Source: Vibrio sp. PID17_43 (lineage in GTDB: Bacteria > Pseudomonadota > Gammaproteobacteria > Enterobacterales > Vibrionaceae). From it: a stretch of DNA of 64,000 nucleotides. The stretch covers positions 1-64,000 of the forward strand of contig NZ_LIXM01000010.1 in the NCBI RefSeq assembly GCF_002608565.1, written 5' to 3'. The notes under the pieces are model-generated. The model did not search any database and was not told the DNA's origin. It saw nothing but the letters and a program-made list of their open reading frames with translations. Within the stretch, counting starts at the first letter, position 1; each line of letters opens with the position of its first letter. A program made the translations under genes and the position numbers. Of the stretch, positions 29,261 to 37,434 are shown piece by piece.

Positions 29261-29635
29261 CTATGGGAAATAAGTGTGAACAATGTCTGATTATTATTTA
29301 CTGATATATAAAATCGTCATTTAGAACGAAAAGAAGAATGTGATCTCGATGCTTGTTTTTTTGCTTGAATTAAGAGTGTAGCTAACCTGACTTCACACTT
29401 TATCTTTTTACGAATTTTTATTTTTCATGGCAAGATATTGTATTTAATGGTTTTTTTAATTTTTACAATGCCAGTTTGAATTGGGTCACTGTTTTAAATG
29501 ATTTATTTTCCAATGCGAATTAAATTGCGCAGTATTGCCTTAGCCAGGGAGGCTCATCCCAATAATGTTGGCGATGAAGGGCAAGTGATAGCCGCACATC
29601 TCATCGCATAACGTGAATAAATATAGGCAGTAATT
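29261..29635 (+). promoter_or_regulatory. Regulatory and leader region of the KdgM-like porin gene
   Basis: 375 bases without a gene. The 16-mer TTTGAATTGGGTCACT at 29475-29490 matches one before chb. The last 85 bases can fold two ways. TCATC-CCAA pairs with TTGG-C-GATGA (29554-29577), or GCGATGA (29571-29577) pairs with TCATCGC (29601-29607), 7 bp with no mismatch. These use the same strand, so they exclude each other. Confidence 0.5.
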
Positions 29636-30289
29636 ATGAAAAACGTTTTAGCACTAAGTGCATTTTCTCTTGTTTTCGCTTCTAGCGCTTTCGCGGGTTC
29701 TTCTTACGTAACAGGTAACGTTCAGTTTCACTCAGACTTTCAACCTAACGTGACTTCAACACTTGAAGCGGGTCATACGTTTGATACTGGCACAACGTTG
29801 CTAACTGAGTTTGATGGTATCTCTCTTGGTAAGTACGACGATAATGCTCTTCAAGATACTCGTCTTGGTTACTCACCATACATCACTCTAGGTATCGAGC
29901 AGAGCTACTCTTTTAATGACAATCTATGGGTTGCTGCTGGTTACCATCACCTACTAAACAATGGCGAGACTGTACAATACCGTCCGCTTGTTAAAATCGG
30001 TTACTACTTTGATAACGGTATTGCTATCAGTAACCGTACTCGTTACCACGACGTAAAAGATGGCAACGATCAATTGCGCTTTGATAACCGTATCGGTTAC
30101 GTAGTAAATGAAGAGTTAGCGCTAAGCTACAACAACGTTTACGTACGTACAGACAATGCTGACAACACGATGGATCATGAGCTTCGTGCTACATGGATAC
30201 GCAATGGCGTTCAACCATATTTCGAATACCGTAACCAAGCTGATAATGCAAACAATGCGTTTGTGTTCGGTGCGTCTTATGGTTTCTAA
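29636..30289 (+). CDS. KdgM-family monomeric porin
   Basis: A 217-aa outer-membrane beta-barrel. It has a signal peptide (MKNVLALSAFSLVFASSAFA), alternating aromatic and polar residues typical of transmembrane strands, and a terminal GASYGF ending in Phe, the outer-membrane insertion signal. The overall pattern and length fit the KdgM family of narrow 12-stranded porins for acidic oligosaccharides. The true substrate is unknown. Because it follows chitobiase and shares an upstream motif with it, uptake of an oligosaccharide linked to chitin use is one possibility. It has its own terminator and a long structured leader. Confidence 0.83.
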   Translation: MKNVLALSAFSLVFASSAFAGSSYVTGNVQFHSDFQPNVTSTLEAGHTFDTGTTLLTEFDGISLGKYDDNALQDTRLGYSPYITLGIEQSYSFNDNLWVAAGYHHLLNNGETVQYRPLVKIGYYFDNGIAISNRTRYHDVKDGNDQLRFDNRIGYVVNEELALSYNNVYVRTDNADNTMDHELRATWIRNGVQPYFEYRNQADNANNAFVFGASYGF

Positions 30290-30360
30290 TAAGTCCTAGC
30301 TGTTCATGATTAATGAACACATTCAAAGCTTAGCAATATTCAGATGCTGTTAGCTTTGCG

Positions 30361-30394
30361 AGCGACCTTGATATTTTTGAGGTCGCTTTTTTTG
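30361..30394 (+). terminator. Terminator after the porin gene
   Basis: A 7-bp stem GCGACCT/AGGTCGC is followed by seven Ts, 72 bases after the stop codon. Nothing else is seen between 30395 and 30538. Confidence 0.85.
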
Positions 30395-30538
30395 TATCTA
30401 AGAGACTGAATTCATGCAGCAAGTGACGCTTTAAGATAGCAGAGGTTACTACTAAGTATTGAAGAGATGGGGGAAAATAAGCACTGGGAAAAATGGCCCG
30501 CAGAGGGGAATCGCGAGCCATATTCTAACTGATGAGGT

Positions 30539-30805
30539 TTAACGCATCGGTGTCTCAAGCAATTGAAGAGCTCGGTCAACGGCGTTATTGATCACTTCAT
30601 GACTGTCTAGCTTTCCAGCCCCCGCAGGTCCAAGAGCACAAGCAAATAACGCTAACTGTTTGCCAAAAGGCAGGTTCAGTTGATCGTACAAATCTTGCCG
30701 TATCTTTGCGTGTTGTTCTGGTTCCTGGTTAGCAAGGCTAACAAGCGTGTCATAAATAAGTGCTTTCTTAAATTTTCCTTTTTATTGCACGGGGTACATA
30801 TCCAT
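30539..30805 (-). pseudogene. Broken small ORF with an in-frame stop at codon 8
   Basis: On the minus strand an ATG at 30805 is followed by MDMYPVQ, then TAA (30784-30782), then 80 more codons in the same frame to a TAA at 30541-30539. The downstream part has protein-like composition: FKKALIYDTLVSLANQEP, then a helical region with LPFGKQLALFACALGPAG and a tail VDRALQLLETPMR. There is no good alternative start after the stop. The simplest reading is an 88-codon gene inactivated by a nonsense change. Another is translation of the second part from a non-standard start after AAAGGA. I do not recognise the family. It lies downstream of the DUF411 gene, on the same strand. Confidence 0.5.
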
Positions 30806-30898
30806 TTATGGTGCTACGCACAATAAATCAGGAAAGTCAGTCACACAACGAAGCCTTGCAGTAAGAAACTTTCACAATAATCGTGATCGTACCATGGA

Positions 30899-31348
30899 TC
30901 ACTGGTCGTTCCCTTTGTGGTAGCGATATTCGTACACTTGACCTTTTTCGTTGTACGCGTAAACGGCGTAACTGTCTTTCTTGTCACCATATTCCATGCC
31001 GGGAGAGCCCATTGGCATACCTGGAACCGCAAGGCCTTTCGCATTTTTAGGTGGGTTTTCTAAGAAAGCTTTGATGTCCTCGGCTGGGATGTGTCCTTCA
31101 AAAACGTAGCCATCAATTTCTGCCGTATGGCAGGAGTATAACTGTTCGTTTTTAATGCCTAAGTCGCGTTTGATGGCGTTCATGTCATCATGCAGCTTCT
31201 CTTCAACAGTAAAACCGTTCTCTTCCATGTGTTTAGTCCACTCACCACAACAGCCACAATATGGCGATTTGTGGTTGATGACATCAGCGGCCAATACGTT
31301 AGCCGATGTGGCAGCAAGCATGGTAAAGGTCAATAATTTCAACTTCAT
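30899..31348 (-). CDS. DUF411 putative metal-binding periplasmic protein
   Basis: A 149-aa protein with a cleavable signal peptide (MKLKLLTFTMLAATSANVLA). The mature part is a DUF411 domain: SPYCGCCGEWTKHMEENGF has a CxxC-type cysteine cluster, SCHTAEIDGYVFEGHIPAEDI follows, and a Met-rich VPGMPMGSPGMEYG segment suits copper(I) binding. It is encoded 24 bases after copA on the same strand, so the two probably form a copper-detoxification operon. The domain's function is not established; binding or carrying periplasmic copper is inferred from motifs and context. Confidence 0.85.
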   Translation of the reverse strand: MKLKLLTFTMLAATSANVLAADVINHKSPYCGCCGEWTKHMEENGFTVEEKLHDDMNAIKRDLGIKNEQLYSCHTAEIDGYVFEGHIPAEDIKAFLENPPKNAKGLAVPGMPMGSPGMEYGDKKDSYAVYAYNEKGQVYEYRYHKGNDQ

Positions 31349-31372
31349 AATATCCTCGAAAAGAAGGTTCGC

Positions 31373-34069
31373 TTACTTAATGGTAAACAGCCGTAGTCGA
31401 TTTGCGTTACTCACGACTGTGATTGAAGACAGCGCCATTGCTGCGCCAGCAACAACAGGACTGAGCAAAAATCCAAACGCTGGGTAAAGCACGCCTGCGG
31501 CGATAGGAATACCCAACGAGTTATAAATAAAGGCACCGAACAAATTTTGTTTCATGTTTTTCAGTGTCGCGCGTGATAGCTCAATCGCATGTACTACGGC
31601 CAATGGCGACGTATTCAAAATGGTCATTTGTGAGCTTTCGATGGCGACATCACTGCCACTGCCCATAGCCACCCCAAGATTGGCAAGGGCCAAAGCTGGT
31701 GCGTCGTTGATACCATCGCCAATCATAGCAACAGTACAGCCTTGCGATTGAAGTAATTTAATATGCTGAGCTTTTTCGTCAGGCATGACTTGGGCAATGA
31801 TTTCATCAATGCCGAGCTCTTTGCCGATAGCGTTGGCAACGTGTTGGTTGTCGCCCGTTAGCATGACGGTTTTTATGCCCTGCGATTTTAATGCAGACAC
31901 GGCTTGTTTAGCATCAGATTTAATCGGATCAGCGATGGCAATTAAGCCAATCAGTTCATTGTTTAATGCTACGGCTACCGGCGTCCAAGCATTATTGGCG
32001 CAATCTTGAATCGCTTGTTCCATTAGGCTGGTATCAATCTGCTCGGCTTGCATAAATTGCAGTGAGCCTATCAGTAATGGTTGAGCTTGGTAGGTCGCAA
32101 CAATACCGCGACCACGGATGTTCTCAAAGGCTTCTAACTCAAGATCTTCGGTACTGTGCTGTTTTGCATAATCACACACCGCTTTCGCTAATGGGTGCTC
32201 TGATTGACGCTCTGCTGCGTACGCCAATGCCAATAGTTCTTCTTGGCTGGTGGTTTGAGTAAACACTTGCTGCACACTCGGTTTGCCCTGTGTCAGTGTG
32301 CCGGTTTTATCGAATACAACCGTATTTACTTTGCTGGCGAGTTGCAGTGCGTCGGCGTCTTTAATCAGGATACCCAGCTCTGCGGCTTTACCTACACCAA
32401 CTGTCACCGACAGAGGTGTTGCCAAGCCAAGGGCACAAGGGCAGGCGATAATCAGCACTGTGGTAGTGACCACGAGCATATAGCTAGCTTTTGGCTCCGG
32501 ACCTACGGCAAACCAGACCAATGCTGCTAACACTGCAATGCCTATCACCACGGGAACAAATACCGCTGAAATCTGATCAGCCAGTTTAGCAATGGCAGGC
32601 TTACTGCTTTGCGCGGTACGTACCATACGAATGATGCGCGCTAGCATGGTGTTTGCGCCAATGCCCGTAGCTTCGATGATCAGTGCGCCATCAGTATTTA
32701 ATGTTCCTGCAGAAATGTGCGCATTTTGCGTTTTTAATACTGGTACAGGCTCACCAGTGAGCATGGATTCATCGATGTAGGATTCACCTTGAATGACAAC
32801 CCCATCAACCGGCACTTTTTCACCCGGCTTTATACGCAGTTTCATGCCTAGCGTGATTTGCTCAACCGCGAGCTGTTGATCGCCTTGTTCAGAAATGACG
32901 GTTGCTTGCTGAGGCTGAAGGTTAATCAGTGCTTGCAATGAGCGCGTGGTGTTGGCCTTGGCTTTGGCCTCGATATAGTGACCAAGCGAAATCAGACCGA
33001 TGATCATTGCGCTCGCTTCAAAGTACACATGGCGCGAAGCAAGTGGGAACCACGCAGGGAATATTACCACGAGCATCGAATAGAACCATGCAGCACCAGT
33101 ACCCAACGCGACTAAGGTATCCATCGTCGCGCGTTTGTGAGTCGCTGCTAACCAAGCATTGGTAAAGAAGTGCTTACCTGCGGTTGCCAATAGTAATAGA
33201 CACAATACTCCTATCGCCCCCCAAGCGAGCTGATCATTCGCATTACGAATCATCATGTTGCCGCCAAATACACCCCATAGCATTAACGGTGCACCAACAA
33301 CTAACCCAGCAATAGCATCAAGCTTGAAGCGTTTTTGTTGGGCTCGTTGTTGAGCCGCTTGCTTTTCTTGTTGGGTTGCTGCGTCTTGAAGGATTTCTGC
33401 TTGGTAACCTGCTTGTTTTACCAATTCAACAATCGCTTGTTGGAGTGCTTCAGAATCTTGAGTGGCGAACACCAATGCACTTTGCTCAGCAAAGTTTACT
33501 TGTGCTTTTTCAATGCCTTCTACGCTAGTGAGCGCTTTCTCTACTGAAGAAACGCAACTCGCACAGGTCATGCCTTGAATCAGGATTTGCAACTGAATAC
33601 TCGCTGGTGGCGATTGAGCGTGTTCAATGTTGCTCTGCTTTTCTACTTGCTCAGTTGCCGGCGAGCTTTCCTCTTCGGCTTCAATTGGCTCAAGGCTGGC
33701 GGTGTAGCCAAGTGTTGCCACAAGCTCGATCACGTGCTGCTCAGAGAGTAGGGTTGTGATATCGAGTTGTGTCGTAGATACGTGAAAAGCAATGACGTCT
33801 TGATTCGACTCTAATAAAGAAGAGAGTTTCTTCACGCATCCGCCACAGCTTAACCCGCTAAGGTTGAACTGATATTGATGGCCTGCGTGATAACCCAGTG
33901 CCTCGATGGATGCAACAATAGAAGAAAGGGGAGATTCGGTTTTCAATTCCACCATTGTCGGGGACAAATTAATGATCTCAACACTGTGATTTGTGTGTAA
34001 AGCTTTCTCAACCTTCCTCGCACAGCTCATGCAGTTGAGCCCAGTCATAGGTATAACGAACTGATACAT
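31373..34069 (-). CDS. copA: Copper-exporting P1B-type ATPase CopA
   Basis: Exports Cu(I) across the inner membrane. It is 898 aa long. There are three N-terminal heavy-metal domains with paired cysteines: Cys13/Cys16 (GLNCMSC), Cys75/Cys78 (GLSCGGC) and Cys169/Cys172 (GMTCASC). E. coli CopA has two. Then come membrane helices, the transmembrane metal site Cys543-Pro-Cys545, the phosphorylation motif DKTGTL with Asp587, an HP motif (SEHPLA) and GDGINDAPAL. The second domain has the unusual GLSCGGC core and may have a different metal affinity. Control is by a CueR-type promoter just upstream. Confidence 0.96.
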   Translation of the reverse strand: MYQFVIPMTGLNCMSCARKVEKALHTNHSVEIINLSPTMVELKTESPLSSIVASIEALGYHAGHQYQFNLSGLSCGGCVKKLSSLLESNQDVIAFHVSTTQLDITTLLSEQHVIELVATLGYTASLEPIEAEEESSPATEQVEKQSNIEHAQSPPASIQLQILIQGMTCASCVSSVEKALTSVEGIEKAQVNFAEQSALVFATQDSEALQQAIVELVKQAGYQAEILQDAATQQEKQAAQQRAQQKRFKLDAIAGLVVGAPLMLWGVFGGNMMIRNANDQLAWGAIGVLCLLLLATAGKHFFTNAWLAATHKRATMDTLVALGTGAAWFYSMLVVIFPAWFPLASRHVYFEASAMIIGLISLGHYIEAKAKANTTRSLQALINLQPQQATVISEQGDQQLAVEQITLGMKLRIKPGEKVPVDGVVIQGESYIDESMLTGEPVPVLKTQNAHISAGTLNTDGALIIEATGIGANTMLARIIRMVRTAQSSKPAIAKLADQISAVFVPVVIGIAVLAALVWFAVGPEPKASYMLVVTTTVLIIACPCALGLATPLSVTVGVGKAAELGILIKDADALQLASKVNTVVFDKTGTLTQGKPSVQQVFTQTTSQEELLALAYAAERQSEHPLAKAVCDYAKQHSTEDLELEAFENIRGRGIVATYQAQPLLIGSLQFMQAEQIDTSLMEQAIQDCANNAWTPVAVALNNELIGLIAIADPIKSDAKQAVSALKSQGIKTVMLTGDNQHVANAIGKELGIDEIIAQVMPDEKAQHIKLLQSQGCTVAMIGDGINDAPALALANLGVAMGSGSDVAIESSQMTILNTSPLAVVHAIELSRATLKNMKQNLFGAFIYNSLGIPIAAGVLYPAFGFLLSPVVAGAAMALSSITVVSNANRLRLFTIK

Positions 34070-34098
34070 AATATGTCCTCGATAATCGTAATAGGCTG

Positions 34099-34129
34099 AG
34101 CATAAACCTTCCTGTTAGGGGAAGGTCAA
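34099..34129 (-). promoter_or_regulatory. CueR-type promoter of copA
   Basis: On the minus strand, -35 TTGACC (34129-34124) and -10 TATGCT (34104-34099) are separated by 19 bases, longer than normal. The spacer holds the dyad ACCTTCC-N7-GGAAGGT. This spacing and dyad are the signature of MerR-family activators, and the sequence closely resembles the E. coli copA promoter I recall. No cueR gene is in the window, so the regulator acts from elsewhere. Confidence 0.88.
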
Positions 34130-34365
34130 GCATTACTTCTATTGGGCAGTGTCATTTGATTTATACGTATTCACCACGATCACATGACACTTTACTATTA
34201 TAAGTAGCAGAGCAGAGCCGTTATGCCTGCAGCCCTGTTTGATTTATAACGCCAATCTCCACTGAATGATTGTAGAATTGACTTACGGTGGTAAAATGTC
34301 GCCACTTTTATCCTTGATATTACAACGAGAGCGTTCTTGTTGCTCATTACTCCTAAGGAACTCAA

Positions 34366-35790
34366 ATGACGGTTAAAACTCGTTTTGCTCCTAGCCCAAC
34401 TGGCTACCTTCACGTTGGCGGTGCACGTACAGCACTTTACTCTTGGCTACTTGCTAAACACAATGGCGGTGAATTTGTTCTACGTATTGAAGACACTGAC
34501 CTTGAGCGTAACTCTCAAGAAGCAGTTGACGCGATCATGGAGGGTATGGAATGGCTTGGTCTTGAGTGGAACGAAGGTCCTTACTTCCAGACTCAACGTT
34601 TTGATCGTTACAACGAGATGGTTGATCAGCTACTTGCTGAAGACAAAGCTTACAAATGTTACGCATCAAAAGAGCTGCTAGACGAAGTTCGTGCAGAACA
34701 AGAGCTAAACAAAGAGATGCCACGTTACGACGCAGACCATCCAAAGATTAAAGCGGCAAACGATGCGGCAAAAGATGGCGATCCATGCGTAATCCGTTTC
34801 CGTAACCCGAAAGATGGCAGTGTGGTATTTGATGACCAAATCCGTGGTCGTATCGAAATCAGCAACACGCAAATGGATGATCTGATCATCCGTCGTACCG
34901 ATGGTTCTCCAACGTACAACTTCTGTGTAGTGGTTGACGATTGGGATATGGGCATCACTCACGTTGTGCGCGGTGAAGACCACATTAATAATACGCCTCG
35001 TCAGATCAATATCTACAAAGCGCTAGGAGCGAAAGTACCAACATTCGCTCACTGTGCAATGATTCTTGGTGATGACGGTGCAAAACTGTCTAAACGTCAC
35101 GGCGCGGTATCAGTAATGCAATACCGCGATATGGGTTACCTACCAACTGCACTAAACAACTACTTAGTGCGCCTAGGTTGGTCTCACGGTGATCAAGAAA
35201 TCTTCTCTCAAGAAGAGATGATCAACCTGTTCAGCCTAAATGCAGTCTCTAAGTCAGCGTCGGCATTCAATACTGACAAGCTACTATGGTTGAATAACCA
35301 CTACATTAAGAACTCAGATCCAGCGTACGTTGCAGAGCATCTACAATGGCACCTAGATCAGCAAAAACTGGATGTAACTAACGGCCCTGCTATCACTGAA
35401 GTGATCAAGCTTGTGGGTGAGCGTTGTAACACACTAGTAGAACTTGCCGAGCAAATCCGTTACTTCTACGAAGACTTCTCTGAGTTTGAAGCGGGTGCAG
35501 CGAAGAAACACTTACGTGGTGTCGCAAAAGAGCCTCTAGAAACAGCCCTTGCTAAAGTTGAGGCCATGACTGAATGGACAACTGAAAACTTACATCAAAT
35601 GATCGCAGACGTATGTGCGGAGCTTGAAATTGGTATGGGTAAAATTGGTATGCCGCTACGCGTTGCGGTAACGGGTGGCGGTCAGTCTCCTTCCGTTGAC
35701 GCAGTAATGGCGCTGATTGGCAAAGAGCGTTGTATTGCCCGTATTAAGATGGCGCTTGAATTTATTGCTGAGCGTGAAGCTAACGCATAG
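34366..35790 (+). CDS. gltX: Glutamyl-tRNA synthetase
   Basis: Charges tRNA-Glu, which also feeds HemA. It is 474 aa long, class I. The HIGH-type motif is in [11 protein letters not shown] (residues 9-19), the KMSKS-type motif is KLSKRHG near residue 240, and [14 protein letters not shown] is conserved. A C-terminal anticodon-binding helical domain completes the normal length. It is monocistronic, preceded by about 165 bases of non-coding sequence after the copA promoter and followed by a strong terminator. Confidence 0.97.
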   Translation: MTVKTRFAPSPTGYLHVGGARTALYSWLLAKHNGGEFVLRIEDTDLERNSQEAVDAIMEGMEWLGLEWNEGPYFQTQRFDRYNEMVDQLLAEDKAYKCYASKELLDEVRAEQELNKEMPRYDADHPKIKAANDAAKDGDPCVIRFRNPKDGSVVFDDQIRGRIEISNTQMDDLIIRRTDGSPTYNFCVVVDDWDMGITHVVRGEDHINNTPRQINIYKALGAKVPTFAHCAMILGDDGAKLSKRHGAVSVMQYRDMGYLPTALNNYLVRLGWSHGDQEIFSQEEMINLFSLNAVSKSASAFNTDKLLWLNNHYIKNSDPAYVAEHLQWHLDQQKLDVTNGPAITEVIKLVGERCNTLVELAEQIRYFYEDFSEFEAGAAKKHLRGVAKEPLETALAKVEAMTEWTTENLHQMIADVCAELEIGMGKIGMPLRVAVTGGGQSPSVDAVMALIGKERCIARIKMALEFIAEREANA

Positions 35791-35815
35791 TTATTTTGAA
35801 TAAGTTGTTATAAAA

Positions 35816-35841
35816 GCCGCGATATTTTTCGCGGTTTTTTT
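35816..35841 (+). terminator. Terminator after gltX
   Basis: A 6-bp stem CCGCGA/TCGCGG is followed by seven Ts, about 25 bases after gltX. The AT-rich interval 35842-36078 shows no gene; it has a short TATCCA triplicate near 36003-36020. Confidence 0.85.
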
Positions 35842-36078
35842 GTATCTAATGAACAAGGAAAGCGTATTTCTAGCTACAGGTTGGTTGAATTTTTCACAGG
35901 CATGGCATTATTTAGCGCCATTAAAGATAAGTTTCATTTATTAAAATATAGCAACCATGAATGTCATAATCGCAATTTAATTCATGCTATGTCTATGATT
36001 TATATCCATATCCATATCCATTAAAGTTCCCCAATTGTTGTCATCATTGATGAGAAATTAGTTTTCCTTACTTTTTCC

Positions 36079-36326
36079 ATGTTAACTTTTCACGTAAACG
36101 TTGACGTAATTGGTTACACAGCAGCGTACAACCAACAAGTATCGAGAAACGTGCAGAGTCAGTTGCACATGCGCTAGTAGAAAAAGGTATTGATGCTTCA
36201 CGCATCCACGCTCGTGGTGAAGGTGAAAATAACCCAATCGCTTCAAATGACATTCGTGAAGGTCGTGAGCAAAACCGCCGCGTTGAAATCGTTGTTCCTG
36301 AGTTTGATTACCAAGTTCAACAATAA
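36079..36326 (+). pseudogene. Relic of an OmpA-like protein (C-terminal domain, frameshifted)
   Basis: The second part (from about 36136 to the TAA at 36324) reads IEKRAESVAHALVEKGID, then HARGEGENNPIASNDI, then GREQNRRVEIVVPEFDYQ, a clear OmpA C-terminal peptidoglycan-binding domain with its NRRVEI motif. The first part reads FHVNVDVIGYTAAYNQQ in another frame and is the expected preceding strand of the same domain. The two join after QQ with one base missing, and part of the usual GYTD-loop is also gone. The barrel and signal peptide are absent. So this is a deleted and frameshifted gene end, still followed by its own terminator. Confidence 0.85.
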
Positions 36327-36360
36327 GCGTCTGCCTGACGCTTAGAAGCCTAACTGTACA

Positions 36361-36395
36361 ATGCCCCAAAGAATCTGCTCTTTGGGGCATTTTTG
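36361..36395 (+). terminator. Terminator of the OmpA relic
   Basis: A 12-bp perfect stem ATGCCCCAAAGA/TCTTTGGGGCAT is followed by TTTTG. Such a strong terminator suits a formerly highly expressed outer-membrane protein gene. Confidence 0.85.
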
Positions 36396-36427
36396 TATTG
36401 GGTCTTACGTCAGGAGCATACTGACTG

Positions 36428-36934
36428 TTATTTGAGGTCGATACTATTAAGTCGCCCCATGAAGGTTAGGATCTCTAAATTATCTTTATGCGCATCTAAT
36501 AGGGCTTTTTTAGTCTGCATGTAAGCCGCCAGCTTGCCATATTTGTTTATCGAGCGAACCACGGTTTTATACTTATACTCACCTTCATCATTAAATTCAC
36601 GCCACTTTGCGATGTAGCAAGTATCGCGGTTGTTTGGGTCTTCAAGGGTAGGATTGGGTTTGTGCACTATCTTGGGTTCGACACTGTGCGGTAGCCTTGT
36701 CATCAGATAAGGGTCTTTCAAAAGGCGACGCCAAAACTTGCCCCACATTTCAAGTCCTAATTCATTTCGCAACTTAATGGCTTTCTTTAACGCTTTTTCC
36801 TCACCAAGACGAACAAAGCCTACAGAGCGATGCAATACTGTATCGTCAGGGGTATGAATGTGGATCTTAAAGGCCGTTTTGCCTTTAGAAATAAATCGGT
36901 GTCCGGTGTTAGTTATTAAATTGCTTTTAGACAT
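36428..36934 (-). CDS. Uncharacterised protein, possibly AP2-like DNA-binding
   Basis: A 168-aa protein counted from the ATG at 36934 (MSKSNLITNTGHRFISKGK); an upstream ATG at 36976 adds a hydrophobic stretch that looks non-native. No strong ribosome site is seen at either. The central segment (FKIHIHTPDDTVLHRSVGF then ALKKAIKLRNELGLEMWG) has the strand-strand-strand-helix layout and aromatic pattern of AP2/ERF-like domains found in some bacterial and phage proteins. A second similar unit may follow (YIAKWREFNDEGEYKYKTVV then KLAAYMQTKKALLDAHK). The protein is basic. The family call is tentative. It is an orphan in the variable part of the window. Confidence 0.55.
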   Translation of the reverse strand: MSKSNLITNTGHRFISKGKTAFKIHIHTPDDTVLHRSVGFVRLGEEKALKKAIKLRNELGLEMWGKFWRRLLKDPYLMTRLPHSVEPKIVHKPNPTLEDPNNRDTCYIAKWREFNDEGEYKYKTVVRSINKYGKLAAYMQTKKALLDAHKDNLEILTFMGRLNSIDLK

Positions 36935-37053
36935 AGCGATAATTAATAATCTTATTAATAGGCAAAGGGTAAGCAAATCTTACCGATAATTAAAGTAATA
37001 AAATTCAAAATTGTAAATGTGCACAATCGAACTTGATTTTCGTGAGAAGGACC

Positions 37054-37225
37054 TATACCCAAGTAACCTCGCCCTGCGGGAACGTGCCACTGAGGCACTT
37101 TCTTTTTCAAAAAAATAGCTGCGACAAACAACTTGGAAAGAGCTAGCTATTACACTGCGTTGTTTTCCTTGAATTTGAATCAGTGACTACGCTCTGAATT
37201 CCGCATCTTGAAGTCTCTTGGGTAC
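37054..37225. repeat. ERIC-like palindromic intergenic element
   Basis: About 172 bp bounded by inverted ends TACCCAAG (left) and CTTGGGTA (right). Internal segments can also pair (for instance GTGCC/GGCAC and the AGCTATT/AATAGCT region). There is no ORF. The ends and interior resemble ERIC-type repeats scattered through vibrio intergenic regions, as I remember them. It lies directly upstream of the decayed gad-like locus. Confidence 0.6.
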
Positions 37226-37328
37226 ATGATGGTATTTTGCCATCAATGACGTTCGATACACCGTGAAAAAAGCAAAGGTGTCGTGACGACCTTCCCGATG
37301 AATCGTGTCAGAAGCGAATGAAAGATGA

Positions 37329-37433
37329 CAGCGGCCGAAAGTGGTTAACATTGAAATAATTACTGAAGATTTTTATCAAAATGCCGATTCCCCACCTAAA
37401 ATTGATAGGGAAAAACCAATGACCGGTATCTGA
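37329..37433 (+). pseudogene. Possible 3' tail of a lost gene
   Basis: An open frame of 34 codons without a start codon ends in TGA at 37431-37433, one base before the ATG of the next gene. Its peptide (KVVNIEIITEDFYQNAD then SPPKIDREKPMTGI) has protein-like composition. Tight stop/start spacing is typical of an operon partner. I infer the remaining C-terminus of an upstream operon gene whose body was deleted, possibly a decarboxylase given the neighbours, but I do not recognise it. Confidence 0.35.
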
Positions 37434-37434
37434 A

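Noticed and set aside
30330-30521. Minus-strand frame after the porin gene
   Set aside because: It spans the porin terminator, has no ribosome site and no recognisable features.
34366-34983. Overlapping antisense frames within gltX and other core genes
   Set aside because: They mirror the codon pattern of the real gene and lack starts, ribosome sites or recognisable motifs.
36003-36020. Three TATCCA units in a row upstream of the OmpA relic
   Set aside because: Too short and in AT-rich sequence; no sign of a phase-variation tract in a gene or promoter.
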